Positions 14,056 through 22,446 of a DNA stretch of 26,336 nt are shown here, in pieces. This stretch comes from SZUA-117 sp964630795 (lineage in GTDB: Bacteria; Pseudomonadota; Gammaproteobacteria; Steroidobacterales; Woeseiaceae). The DNA is taken from assembly GCA_964630795.1 (NCBI GenBank), contig CAZVWF010000036.1:1-26336 (forward strand). Direction: 5' to 3'. Positions within the stretch are counted from its first letter, which is position 1, and each line of letters opens with the position of its first letter. The notes beneath the pieces were generated by a model. It saw nothing but the letters and a program-made list of their open reading frames with translations, searched no databases and was not told the origin of the DNA. The position numbers and the translations under genes are program-made.

Positions 14056-16371
14056 ATGTACGAAATCAAGAACGCTGCCGTGATCGGCGCAGGCACGATG
14101 GGCCTCGGTATCGCGGGGCAGCTTGCGAATGCCGGTGTCGATGTCCTGCTGCTCGACCTGCCCGCCGACGGCGACAACCGGAATGCCGTATGCGAACGCG
14201 CCATCGAACGACTGCTCGACCCGAATGCGCCAGGCCTGCTGCACAAGGACAATCTCGAACGCATCACCATTGGCAACATCGAGGATGACTTTGGCAAGCT
14301 GGCGGATATCGACTGGATTGCCGAGGCCGTTGTCGAGCGACTGGATGTAAAGAAGGCGCTCTACAAGCGAATTGACGAAGTGCGCAAGCCAGGGTCGATC
14401 GTCTCGTCCAATACGTCGACAATTCCGATCTCGCTGCTCGTTGAAGACATGCCCGAGTCATTCCGCTGCGAGTTCGCCATCACGCATTACTTCAACCCGG
14501 TTCGCTACATGCGATTACTGGAACTGGTGCGCGGCGAAAGCACGAAGCAGGAAGTAATCGATTGCCTCGACCGTTTCAATGACGAGCGCATGGGCAAGGG
14601 CAACGTGATCTGCAATGACACGCCAGGCTTTCTGGGCAACCGGGTCGGCGTATTCGCGATTCAGACTGCTTTGCATACCGCATTTCGCATGGGCCTCAAA
14701 CCCGAGGAAGCGGATGCGGTGTTCGGCAGACCAATGGGCATCCCGAAGACCGGCGTATTCGGATTGTACGACCTGATCGGCATCGACCTGATGAGCGACG
14801 TGGCGGCAAGCCTCGAGAATATCTTGCCGGCCGGGGACGCGTTTCACGACGTCGCGGCCAGGATTCCGCTGATGACCCGCATGATCGACGAGGGAATGAT
14901 CGGGGACAAAGGTACGAAGGGCGGTTTTTATCGCGACAGGAACGAGACCGAACGCGAAACACTCGACCTCGATCATTTCAGCTATCGCGACTACAACAAC
15001 GACAAGCCGGCAGTCGCTATCGAAGCCGAAGCGGCCGGTGATTTCACGGTGCTTTTGAATGCCGACGACCGGTATGGCGAGTATGCCTGGAAGATTCTTT
15101 CCGACACGCTTTGCTATGCCGCCGAACTCGTCCCCGACGTGAACGAATCACTGGTGGCTGTCGATGACGCCATGAAACTCGGCTACAACTGGATCCAGGG
15201 GCCGTTCGAGATGATGGACTCGATCGGTATCGATGCTTTCATTACACGACTCGAGTCCGATGGTCGGCAGGTGCCCGATTTCGTCAGGACAGCCAGCGGC
15301 AAAACCTTCTACCGCGTCGACGATGGCAACCTGCAGTACCTGCGTGCGGATGGTTCCTACCGGGCACTGGAACGGGCGGCGGGCGTTACCCGTTTCACGG
15401 AGAAACGTCGAACCCTTGCGCCGGTACTCGAGGATGCGATGGCGTCTTACTACGTGTCACCGAACGAGCTGGGATTGATCGAGTTTCACAGCAAGGCGAA
15501 CACGCTTAATGGCGATTCGATGGCGTTGATCGAAGCCGGGCTCAAGCACGCAAGCAATCACTGCAAGGCGCTCCTGATTCACAACGACGCCCAGCATTTT
15601 TCCTGTGGCGTCAACCTGGAAGATGTCCTTAACTTCATCGTCCGGGACGATCTCGACGGCATCGACCGCTTCCTCGACCACTTCCAGCAGACTGTTTTAT
15701 CACTGCGCAATGCGCCAATCCCGGTTCTTGCAGCAGGCTCCGGCTTGTCCCTGGGGGGTGGATTTGAAGTGCTACTGCATACTGACAAGGTGGTCTATCA
15801 CGCCAATTCTGTAACCGGCCTTGTCGAGTCTCTCGTCGGTGTCGTGCCCGGCGGTGGCGGCGTCAAGGAGATGGTCTATCGCTGGTCCGAACACCTGGGT
15901 GATACGACGAAAGGCGCCTGGCAGGCATTCATGAATGTCGGCTATGGCAAGACCGCACGGTCACCGCTGGAAGCGGCGGAAATGTGTCTTTATCGCCAGG
16001 GCATTGACGAGTACCTGATGAATCGTGATCGCCTGTTTGACCATGCCTCGACCGCAGCGCTGGGTATGGTGGACGGATATACGCCAGCCGCACGCGGACC
16101 GATCGCGGCAGCAGGCCGCGACGCGTGTGCAGAGATGGTCGAGTGGCTCGAGAAAACACGGGCAAAGGGACATCTCACGCCTCATGACGTGACGACCGGC
16201 TCGCAGATCGCGATGATCGTGACAGGTGGCGATGTCGACGCAGGCGCGGAAATAACGGAACAGGATCTGTTCGACCTCGAACGAAAGGCCTTCGTCACGT
16301 TATCCGCAACGGCCGAGACGCGTGCTCGCATTGAACATATGCTTAGCTTTGGCAGCCCCCTCAGAAATTAG
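14056..16371 (+). CDS. FadN-type 3-hydroxyacyl-CoA dehydrogenase/enoyl-CoA hydratase
   Basis: A two-function beta-oxidation enzyme of 771 residues with the dehydrogenase first and the hydratase last, the order of Bacillus FadN and the opposite of FadB/FadJ. The Rossmann motif GAGTMGLG (11-18), SSNTST (117-122), catalytic His144 in THYFNP and NDTPGFLGNR (188-196) mark the 3-hydroxyacyl-CoA dehydrogenase. Its second C-terminal helical domain ends near residue 440. The hydratase module follows at about 465-700, with FSCGVNL (oxyanion hole), GLSLGGGFE (Glu571) and VESLVGVVPGGGG (Glu591), so both catalytic glutamates look present. It would hydrate 2-enoyl-CoA and oxidise the 3-hydroxyacyl-CoA with NAD+. 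The ATG lies four bases after the preceding stop. No thiolase or acyl-CoA dehydrogenase gene is adjacent. Confidence 0.88.
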   Translation: MYEIKNAAVIGAGTMGLGIAGQLANAGVDVLLLDLPADGDNRNAVCERAIERLLDPNAPGLLHKDNLERITIGNIEDDFGKLADIDWIAEAVVERLDVKKALYKRIDEVRKPGSIVSSNTSTIPISLLVEDMPESFRCEFAITHYFNPVRYMRLLELVRGESTKQEVIDCLDRFNDERMGKGNVICNDTPGFLGNRVGVFAIQTALHTAFRMGLKPEEADAVFGRPMGIPKTGVFGLYDLIGIDLMSDVAASLENILPAGDAFHDVAARIPLMTRMIDEGMIGDKGTKGGFYRDRNETERETLDLDHFSYRDYNNDKPAVAIEAEAAGDFTVLLNADDRYGEYAWKILSDTLCYAAELVPDVNESLVAVDDAMKLGYNWIQGPFEMMDSIGIDAFITRLESDGRQVPDFVRTASGKTFYRVDDGNLQYLRADGSYRALERAAGVTRFTEKRRTLAPVLEDAMASYYVSPNELGLIEFHSKANTLNGDSMALIEAGLKHASNHCKALLIHNDAQHFSCGVNLEDVLNFIVRDDLDGIDRFLDHFQQTVLSLRNAPIPVLAAGSGLSLGGGFEVLLHTDKVVYHANSVTGLVESLVGVVPGGGGVKEMVYRWSEHLGDTTKGAWQAFMNVGYGKTARSPLEAAEMCLYRQGIDEYLMNRDRLFDHASTAALGMVDGYTPAARGPIAAAGRDACAEMVEWLEKTRAKGHLTPHDVTTGSQIAMIVTGGDVDAGAEITEQDLFDLERKAFVTLSATAETRARIEHMLSFGSPLRN

Positions 16372-16425
16372 GCGCTTCGCCGGGTATCATGGTGGTCAAA
16401 GCCCGGCCAAAAATTAAAGCGCAGA

Positions 16426-18651
16426 ATGATCTTTTTCTCGAATAAATCCCGGCCCTATCACCTGGGGCCTTATCCGCTGGAACGCATCGCACGCGACCCT
16501 GGCGTACGCCGACGCGAAATCGAGCTTCCAAGGGTTGCGCGGCCAGTGAATGGCAGTGGCAATGGCAATGGCAGTAACTTTGCCGACGCGGTTGAAAAGT
16601 ATCACCAGATCTTTCAATCCCTTCGTGCAGAAGATATTGCCGAAGGCGAAGCGCCAGTGCCGGATGATCTCGCCCGGCGCGCTATCGACATCAAGGGCTC
16701 GGCTTATTTTCTCAATGCCAGCCAGGTCGGTATCACCGAGATAGCGGATAACTGCTGGCTGGAAGGGGAAACGACTCACGACCACAGCCATGCAGTCATT
16801 GTACTTGTCGAGCATGGGCGCATGCCGGAAGACGGGTCCCTGGCCAGGGACTGGGTCGAACAATCGGTAGCGGCGACTGCAGGTTTTCGTGCCTACGAGA
16901 TTGCGATCAGTATTGCCAGCCATATCCAGAAGATGGGCTTCTCTGCAATCGCACACGATGCGCGCCACGGCGACGTCGATCTCGATCGATTGACGGTCTT
17001 GTCCGGTCTCGGCGTTCGCACGGACACGGGGGTCGTCAATCCTTATCTCGACGGGCGCTTTGCCGTTTGCGCCGTGACGACGGAGTACGCGCTGGCGACG
17101 GACCTGCCTCTCAATGCCCGGGCAGCACGGAAAGCGAAAGGTATCGCCTGGTGGCTGGGTATCGGCGGTGCAGCCTCGGGCCTCGAACGCTGGCGGCAAA
17201 ACAGCCGGGAGACGCACCTCAGCAAATTTGCGATGGAAACGGTCGACAAGGTGGATCGACCCACCACGCTGATTATCGATGAAGAAGTGCCGCGAGTACC
17301 AAAGCGCGCCTCGTTCTTCGATCGTGCCGTTCATGGCGATCTTGGCAAGAAGTCACAACAGGAGAGAACGCGCTTTTCATTCAAGCATCCGTTCGCCGCA
17401 TCGATGGTCAAGCAGATCATGGCTATGGTTCCACACCAGGATGGCCCCGTAGCCGATACAACGGAGAGTCGTTGTGCCGATGCCGAAGAAAACACGCGCG
17501 CGATCAAGTCGCTTTCGTACTTGCTCGGCGCCGAACTAACCGGCATTTGCGAAATCCCCGAATATGCCTGGTACTCGCACGTCGATAACGGCGAGCCGGT
17601 CGAGTGTCACCACAAGTATGCGGTCGTCATGCTGATCGACCAGGAGTACGACACGATGGAGGGCGCGTCGGGGGACGATTTCATCTCGGGTGCGCAGTCG
17701 ATGCGTGCCTACATGAGAGGCGCCGTCGTTGCGGGAGTCATGGCCGAGCACCTGCGCAGCCTGGGTTTCTCATCACGCTCGCAAACCAATGCAAACTCGG
17801 AGGTACTTCATCTGCCCCTTGTGTTGCTGGCCGGGCTCGGCGAACTCAGCCGTATCGGTGAACTGGTCCTGAACCCATTCGTCGGGCCACGCTTCAAGTC
17901 CGTGGTGCTGACCACCGACCTGCCCCTCGTCCCGGACAAACCCATCGACTTCGGCTTGCAGCAGTTTTGCGCAAGCTGCTGGAAATGCGCCCGGGAATGT
18001 CCCTGCGATGCCATTAGCTGGGGTGACAAGGTCATGTTCAATGGCTACGAGATGTGGAAGCTCGATGCCGAGCGATGCGCACGATATCGACTGACCAATC
18101 AACGCGGCCTCGCCTGCGGGCGCTGCATGAAGACCTGCCCGCTGAACAAGGTCGTTACCTGGGACGGTCCGATAGCAACACAGGCGGCGAGTTGGCTCGG
18201 CATCAACGCACGCTGGATGAAACCATTCCTGATTCCGATGGCTGTAAAACTCGACGACTGGCTCGGGCATGGCATTCGCAATCCGGCCAAAAAATGGTGG
18301 CTCGATCTCGAAATCGTCGACGGTGTCTGTGTTGAGCCGCGAAAAGGCGTCAACCAGCGCGACCTGGACCTCGACCGCCACATTGACGCCAGCAAGCAGA
18401 AAATCGCTTACTACAATGCCAACGTGATGCCGCCGCCCAACAGCCATGGCATCGCTATCTTCCCGAACCGTAAAGAAGCCATCGCAGCAGCGTCTTTGCT
18501 GGAGACGCCTGGCGAAGCCAGGGAACGCATCAAGGCCGGCGGGCCAAAACCCGAACACTACATTCCCACGCCACCGCTCGATGAATCCGGGATCACCGAG
18601 CGAGCAGACGACTTGTTCAACCCGTACAAAAAAGTCGGAAAAACAGATTGA
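16426..18651 (+). CDS. Reductive-dehalogenase-like iron-sulfur protein with tandem-duplicated core
   Basis: A protein of 741 residues related to the RdhA reductive dehalogenases (corrinoid plus two [4Fe-4S] clusters). Cluster motifs are CASCWKCARECP (515-526), and Cys551 with CGRCMKTCP (564-572) in the context MWKLDAERCARY. The LAGLGELSRIGELVLNPFVGP, TTDLPL and KPIDFG stretch just before them matches RdhA. An N-terminal copy of the same core (about 85-230: SGLGVRTDTGVVNPYLDG, TEYALATDLPL) lacks the clusters, so the protein carries an internal duplication; the second copy is about 355-575. There is no Tat signal and no membrane segment, and no RdhB anchor gene lies nearby, so it is probably cytosolic. 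About 170 residues follow the clusters. Activity on organohalides is not established; epoxyqueuosine-reductase-like or other reductive chemistry is possible. The start at 16426 has only a weak ribosome site. Confidence 0.8.
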   Translation: MIFFSNKSRPYHLGPYPLERIARDPGVRRREIELPRVARPVNGSGNGNGSNFADAVEKYHQIFQSLRAEDIAEGEAPVPDDLARRAIDIKGSAYFLNASQVGITEIADNCWLEGETTHDHSHAVIVLVEHGRMPEDGSLARDWVEQSVAATAGFRAYEIAISIASHIQKMGFSAIAHDARHGDVDLDRLTVLSGLGVRTDTGVVNPYLDGRFAVCAVTTEYALATDLPLNARAARKAKGIAWWLGIGGAASGLERWRQNSRETHLSKFAMETVDKVDRPTTLIIDEEVPRVPKRASFFDRAVHGDLGKKSQQERTRFSFKHPFAASMVKQIMAMVPHQDGPVADTTESRCADAEENTRAIKSLSYLLGAELTGICEIPEYAWYSHVDNGEPVECHHKYAVVMLIDQEYDTMEGASGDDFISGAQSMRAYMRGAVVAGVMAEHLRSLGFSSRSQTNANSEVLHLPLVLLAGLGELSRIGELVLNPFVGPRFKSVVLTTDLPLVPDKPIDFGLQQFCASCWKCARECPCDAISWGDKVMFNGYEMWKLDAERCARYRLTNQRGLACGRCMKTCPLNKVVTWDGPIATQAASWLGINARWMKPFLIPMAVKLDDWLGHGIRNPAKKWWLDLEIVDGVCVEPRKGVNQRDLDLDRHIDASKQKIAYYNANVMPPPNSHGIAIFPNRKEAIAAASLLETPGEARERIKAGGPKPEHYIPTPPLDESGITERADDLFNPYKKVGKTD
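16549..16575 (+). repeat. Hexanucleotide microsatellite in the reductive-dehalogenase-like gene
   Basis: About four and a half in-frame copies of the six-base unit (AAT or AGT)GGC encode a short Asn/Ser-Gly linker, NGSGNGNGS (residues 42-50). It links a conserved N-terminal peptide to the first core copy. Length changes by whole units would not shift the frame. Confidence 0.7.
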
Positions 18652-19439
18652 GCAACGGGGTGCCTGCAACGCCGCGACCGTCGGCGACTATCGTGATGGC
18701 GCGTGATTCGGATGCGGGACCGGAGGTATTGCTGGTCAAACGGCGTGCTGGCTACGCGTTTGGCAATGCGTATGCCTTTCCTGGGGGCGTCATCGACCCG
18801 GATGAAGCTGAAGCGAGACCGGTTTGTAGTGGCCGCAACGAAAACGAAGCGAATGCGATCCTTGCCGTCGACAATGCACTGGACTACTACAGCGCGGTGA
18901 TCCGCGAACTGTTTGAAGAGACCGGGATTCTGCTCGCGCGCGACGCCGACGGAAACTGGCCGGCAGACACGAACAGATATGCAGAACAGCGAACGCGGGT
19001 TGATCGATCGGAGCTGGCCTGGCCCGAGTTTCTTCGCGGCGAAGGGCTCAGCATGGCCATCGACGCCCTCCACTACTTCGCCTGGTGGATAACACCCGAA
19101 ATCTCACCAACGCGATGGACGACACGATTCTTCGTCGCCCCGGTTCCGCCTGGCCAGGTTGCGGAGCACGATGGCAAGGAGGTCACGGACAGCCGCTGGA
19201 TAAGGCCTGAGGACGCGCTCAACCTGCGGCTCTCCGGGGAGATCAAGATGCCGCAACCCACCCGCAGGAACCTGGACCTGATGACGAAGTGCAACTCCGT
19301 GGAGGCATTGCTGCTCTGGGCCGACGCCGAGCAACAGGCTGGCATTAACAGCATCTGTCCGGTGCAGGTATTCGTGAACGGCGAGGAGCTTTATCCGATC
19401 CCGGGTGACGAGCACTATCCCGCTGCGGAGTCGCCATGA
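18648..19439 (+). CDS. NUDIX hydrolase (NUDT19-like)
   Basis: A NUDIX-fold hydrolase of about 263 residues. FPGGVIDPDEAE (44-55) gives the start of the Nudix box, and AVIRELFEETGILL (83-96) gives the REx2EExG catalytic helix with Arg86, Glu87, Glu90 and Glu91. A roughly 30-residue insert separates the two halves, as in NUDT19/RP2-type enzymes, some of which hydrolyse CoA or acyl-CoA at the pyrophosphate. That activity fits the acyl-CoA genes upstream, but the substrate is inferred only. The start is taken as TTG at 18648, overlapping the preceding stop as TTGA; a GTG at 18660 is an alternative. The final ATGA overlaps the next gene, so the pair is translationally coupled. Confidence 0.82.
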   Translation: MSNGVPATPRPSATIVMARDSDAGPEVLLVKRRAGYAFGNAYAFPGGVIDPDEAEARPVCSGRNENEANAILAVDNALDYYSAVIRELFEETGILLARDADGNWPADTNRYAEQRTRVDRSELAWPEFLRGEGLSMAIDALHYFAWWITPEISPTRWTTRFFVAPVPPGQVAEHDGKEVTDSRWIRPEDALNLRLSGEIKMPQPTRRNLDLMTKCNSVEALLLWADAEQQAGINSICPVQVFVNGEELYPIPGDEHYPAAESP

Positions 19440-20278
19440 GTGTCGAATTCATCCCGGGCACCCTGGTTGAGATTGCCACCGGGGTAAACCGGCTCGTCGC
19501 GCCTAACCCGAGCATGATGACCGGGCCGGGTACCAACACTTACCTGTGCGGCGTCAAGGAAGTCGCCGTGATCGATCCGGGTCCCAACATGGTTGAGCAC
19601 ATCGCTGCCATCCAGGATCTCGCACACGGCAAAATTCGCTGGATCCTTTGCACACATACACATCCGGACCATTCCCCGGCCGCCATGCCCCTCGCCGAGG
19701 CAACAGGCGCTGAACTGATGGGTATCCCGGCGCCGGAAGGCAAGGTGCAGGACAAGACCTTCAAACCGGACCGTGTGCTTGCGGACAACGAACTGCTCGA
19801 GACCGGGGAGTTTTCGATCCGTGCGATCCATACGCCGGGGCACGCCTCCAACCACCTCTGTTTCAGGCATGAGGAGCATCGATTCCTGTTTACGGGAGAT
19901 CACATAATGAGCGGCTCGACCGTGGTGATCGACCCGCCCGATGGCAACATGAAGCACTACCTTAAAGCGCTGGCCCGCCTCAAGGAACTCGACCTCGCCG
20001 CAATGGCGCCCGGTCATGGCCCGGTCATCGACAATCCTGATGAAGTGGTTGACTGGTTGATCGAGCATCGCCTTAAACGGGAGGCGAAAGTCGTGACCAT
20101 GCTCGAGTCCAATCCCGGCATTTCTTTGTGGGACCTGACCATGCATGTTTACAACGAGGTCGACCCCGGGCTTCACCGCCTGGCGAGCCGCTCCCTGCTG
20201 GCGCATTTACTGAAGCTCGAGGACGACGGGCGCGCAATCTGTCGTGAGGAGCGCTGGTCGCTGACATCAGTCGATTGA
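19436..20278 (+). CDS. MBL-fold metallohydrolase (LACTB2-like)
   Basis: A metallo-beta-lactamase-fold protein of 280 residues without signal peptide. The zinc motif THTHPDHSP is at 73-81, followed by GHASNH (135-140), the bridging aspartate in TGDHIMSG (153-160) and APGHGPVIDNP (about 190-200). The layout and the C-terminal winged-helix-like tail match the LACTB2/glyoxalase-II-like group, whose members include ribonucleases, thioesterases and other hydrolases. NUDT19-like and LACTB2-like genes side by side look functionally linked, but I cannot name the reaction. The start ATG overlaps the NUDIX stop by four bases. This is the last gene of the plus-strand run and converges on the FadJ-like gene 79 bases away. 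Confidence 0.85.
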   Translation: MSVEFIPGTLVEIATGVNRLVAPNPSMMTGPGTNTYLCGVKEVAVIDPGPNMVEHIAAIQDLAHGKIRWILCTHTHPDHSPAAMPLAEATGAELMGIPAPEGKVQDKTFKPDRVLADNELLETGEFSIRAIHTPGHASNHLCFRHEEHRFLFTGDHIMSGSTVVIDPPDGNMKHYLKALARLKELDLAAMAPGHGPVIDNPDEVVDWLIEHRLKREAKVVTMLESNPGISLWDLTMHVYNEVDPGLHRLASRSLLAHLLKLEDDGRAICREERWSLTSVD

Positions 20279-20286
20279 ACGGTGTC

Positions 20287-20325
20287 GCTGCGCTTCTGGA
20301 CAAAAGGTAGGGAAATGAGCGCAGC
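20287..20325. terminator. Possible hairpin between convergent genes
   Basis: GCTGCGCT (20287-20294) and AGCGCAGC (20318-20325) form a perfect eight-base stem with a 23-base loop in the gap between the two converging operons. No clear T-run follows on either strand, so an intrinsic terminator is only a possibility. A 22-codon open frame (20315-20383) overlaps it and the 3' end of the minus-strand gene; it has no support as a gene. Confidence 0.3.
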
Positions 20326-20357
20326 AAAACCCGCTGAGCCTAATCAGGTCATCGGCA

Positions 20358-22433
20358 TCAGAGGTCAGAAAACCTTCCGTTAGTGGCCGCGAGCTTCTTC
20401 AGCAACTCAGGCGGTTCCCAGTAAAGCGATCCGAAACGTTCCTCGAATTCGCAGACTTTCTCGTAAACCTTGTCGAGGCCGACTGAATCCGCATAGTGCA
20501 TCGGCCCGCCGCGATATCGGGGGAAGCCATAGCCATTCATCCAGACGACATCGATATCACCGGAGCGAATCGCGATCCTGTCTTCGAGAATACGGGCACC
20601 TTCGACCACCAGTCCGTAGATACAGCGCTCAACGATTTCTTCCGCGCTGATATCGCGCTGCTCGACGCCGAGCCGCTCGGCTTCGGCGCCGATTATTGCC
20701 TGGACTTCGGGATCGGGTGTTGGCTTGCGCGACCCATCTTCGTAGAGGTACATCCCCTTACCCGTCTTCTGCCCGTACCGTCCCTGCTCTGCGAGCATAT
20801 CGGCAATGCGATAAAAACGCGGGTCGTCCGGCAGGTCTGTTCGCTCCTGCCGCACCTTGTAGCCGACATCCAGCCCGGCGAGATCGCCTACTGCGTTGGG
20901 CCCCATTGCCATCCCCCAGTCGTACAAGGTCTTGTCGATAGACTCGGGTGCAGCGCCTTCCAGCAGTAATAACTGGTTCTCCCGGCCATAGCTGTAAAGC
21001 ATGCGATTACCGACGAAGCCGAAGCAGTTCCCGACAACCACGCCGATCTTGCGAAGGCGCCTGGCCAGCGCGAGCGACGTCGCGATCACGTCATCGGAGG
21101 TATCCGCACCACGTACGATCTCCAGCAAGCGCATGATATGTGCCGGACTGAAGAAATGAAGTCCAATAACATCCTGCGGCCGGCCGGTAGCTGCAGCGAT
21201 CTCGTCGATACTGAGTGTCGACGTGTTGGTTGCCAGCACTGCGCCTGGCTTCATGACCTTGTCCAGCGCAGCAAAAACTTCCTGCTTGACTGCCATGCTC
21301 TCGAAGACCGCCTCGATGACAATGTCGACGTCGGTGAGATCGGCATAGTCCTGGCTGGTGCTGAACCGGCTGAGACCATCGGCCATCGCGGACTCGGTAA
21401 TCTTCCCGCGCTCGACGCCGCCCTTGTAAAGACCACGAATGGTTTGATTGCCACGTTCCAGGCCGGCGTCATTGTTGTCGAGCAAGATGACGTCCATGCC
21501 CGATATCAGGCAGTTGTAGGCGATCCCTGCACCCATCGTGCCAGCGCCGATAACCGCGACTTTGTTGAGGTCGCGCTTCGGCGTGTCTTTCCCGATACCC
21601 GGCACCCTGGCAACGCCCCGTTCGGCAAAAAAAGCATGACGAAGCCCGGCGGACTGCGGCGAAGCCATGCATTCAATGAAAAACGCCCGCTCCTGTGCAC
21701 AGCCTTCCTCGAAGCTGACCGTCGTTGACAGCGCGACTGCGGAGATGATCTTTTCCGGTGAAATCAAGCCGCGGGTGCGTGGTGCAATCTTCTGGCGGGT
21801 TGCGTCGAATACGGCGGCATCGACCTCAGGCACGTCCATCGTGCTGGTGCGCCGTGGTCCCTGTTCCACGCATTCCGTGGCATAGGCGACCGCTCCTTCC
21901 AACAGGTTGTCGTCGACGATGCGATCGACCGCTCCCACTTTTAATGCCGCCGCCGCTTTGACCGGCTTGCCGGACAACATCATGTCCATGGCCTTCTCAG
22001 CGCCAACGAGTCGCGGCAGGCGTTGCGTACCGGATGCGCCCGGCAGTAATCCCAGGTTCACTTCCGGCAACCCGACTGCCCCGCTCGACAGCGCAATGCG
22101 ATAGTGGCAACCCAGTGCCACCTCGAAGCCGCCACCGAGCGCCGTACCATGCAGCGCAGCAATGACGGGCTTCTCGCAGGCATCTATCCGCGCAACAACA
22201 TCCGGGAGATAAGGTTCCAGCGCCGGCTTGCCAAATTCCTTGATATCGGCGCCGGCTATGAACGTCCGGCCGACGCAATGGATGACGATTGCCTTGCAGT
22301 GATCATCCGCTTCCGCATCGACAATGCCATTCAACAATCCTTCACGGACAGGCTGGGACAGTGCGTTGACAGGCGGATTGTCAATCGTAATGACCGTCAC
22401 TTCACCGTGAGCGGCAGTACTAACAGGACTCAT
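20358..22433 (-). CDS. FadJ/FadB-type enoyl-CoA hydratase/3-hydroxyacyl-CoA dehydrogenase
   Basis: A multifunctional beta-oxidation enzyme of 691 residues in the hydratase-first order. The enoyl-CoA hydratase/isomerase domain has FIAGADIKEF (oxyanion hole), LGGGFEVALG (Glu104) and GLPEVNLGLLPGASG (Glu124). The dehydrogenase starts with GAGTMGAG (296-303), then NTSTLS, the catalytic His in GLHFFSPAHIMRLLE, and GNCFGFVGNRM. The length is close to FadJ and to peroxisomal bifunctional enzymes. The start at 22433 (MSPVSTAAHG) is chosen because GGAG lies about six bases upstream; an in-frame ATG at 22505 falls inside the upstream gene. It follows the M24 peptidase gene by 13 bases and so ends a minus-strand operon. 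It would act in the cytosol on 2-enoyl-CoA and 3-hydroxyacyl-CoA intermediates, in parallel with the FadN-type enzyme nearby. Confidence 0.9.
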   Translation of the reverse strand: MSPVSTAAHGEVTVITIDNPPVNALSQPVREGLLNGIVDAEADDHCKAIVIHCVGRTFIAGADIKEFGKPALEPYLPDVVARIDACEKPVIAALHGTALGGGFEVALGCHYRIALSSGAVGLPEVNLGLLPGASGTQRLPRLVGAEKAMDMMLSGKPVKAAAALKVGAVDRIVDDNLLEGAVAYATECVEQGPRRTSTMDVPEVDAAVFDATRQKIAPRTRGLISPEKIISAVALSTTVSFEEGCAQERAFFIECMASPQSAGLRHAFFAERGVARVPGIGKDTPKRDLNKVAVIGAGTMGAGIAYNCLISGMDVILLDNNDAGLERGNQTIRGLYKGGVERGKITESAMADGLSRFSTSQDYADLTDVDIVIEAVFESMAVKQEVFAALDKVMKPGAVLATNTSTLSIDEIAAATGRPQDVIGLHFFSPAHIMRLLEIVRGADTSDDVIATSLALARRLRKIGVVVGNCFGFVGNRMLYSYGRENQLLLLEGAAPESIDKTLYDWGMAMGPNAVGDLAGLDVGYKVRQERTDLPDDPRFYRIADMLAEQGRYGQKTGKGMYLYEDGSRKPTPDPEVQAIIGAEAERLGVEQRDISAEEIVERCIYGLVVEGARILEDRIAIRSGDIDVVWMNGYGFPRYRGGPMHYADSVGLDKVYEKVCEFEERFGSLYWEPPELLKKLAATNGRFSDL

Positions 22434-22446
22434 GATTGCTCCGTGC

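Noticed and set aside
13176..14297. Minus-strand open frame spanning the alpha/beta hydrolase and the start of the FadN-type gene
   Set aside because: It crosses two real plus-strand genes and has a low-complexity Ser/Arg-rich start; no homology seen.
16414..17334. Minus-strand open frame opposite the reductive-dehalogenase-like gene
   Set aside because: Antisense to a region with conserved internal-repeat motifs; no own motifs.
20315..20383. Tiny 22-codon plus-strand frame with a purine-rich stretch upstream
   Set aside because: It overlaps the 3' end of the FadJ-type gene, has no recognisable product and is short enough to be chance.
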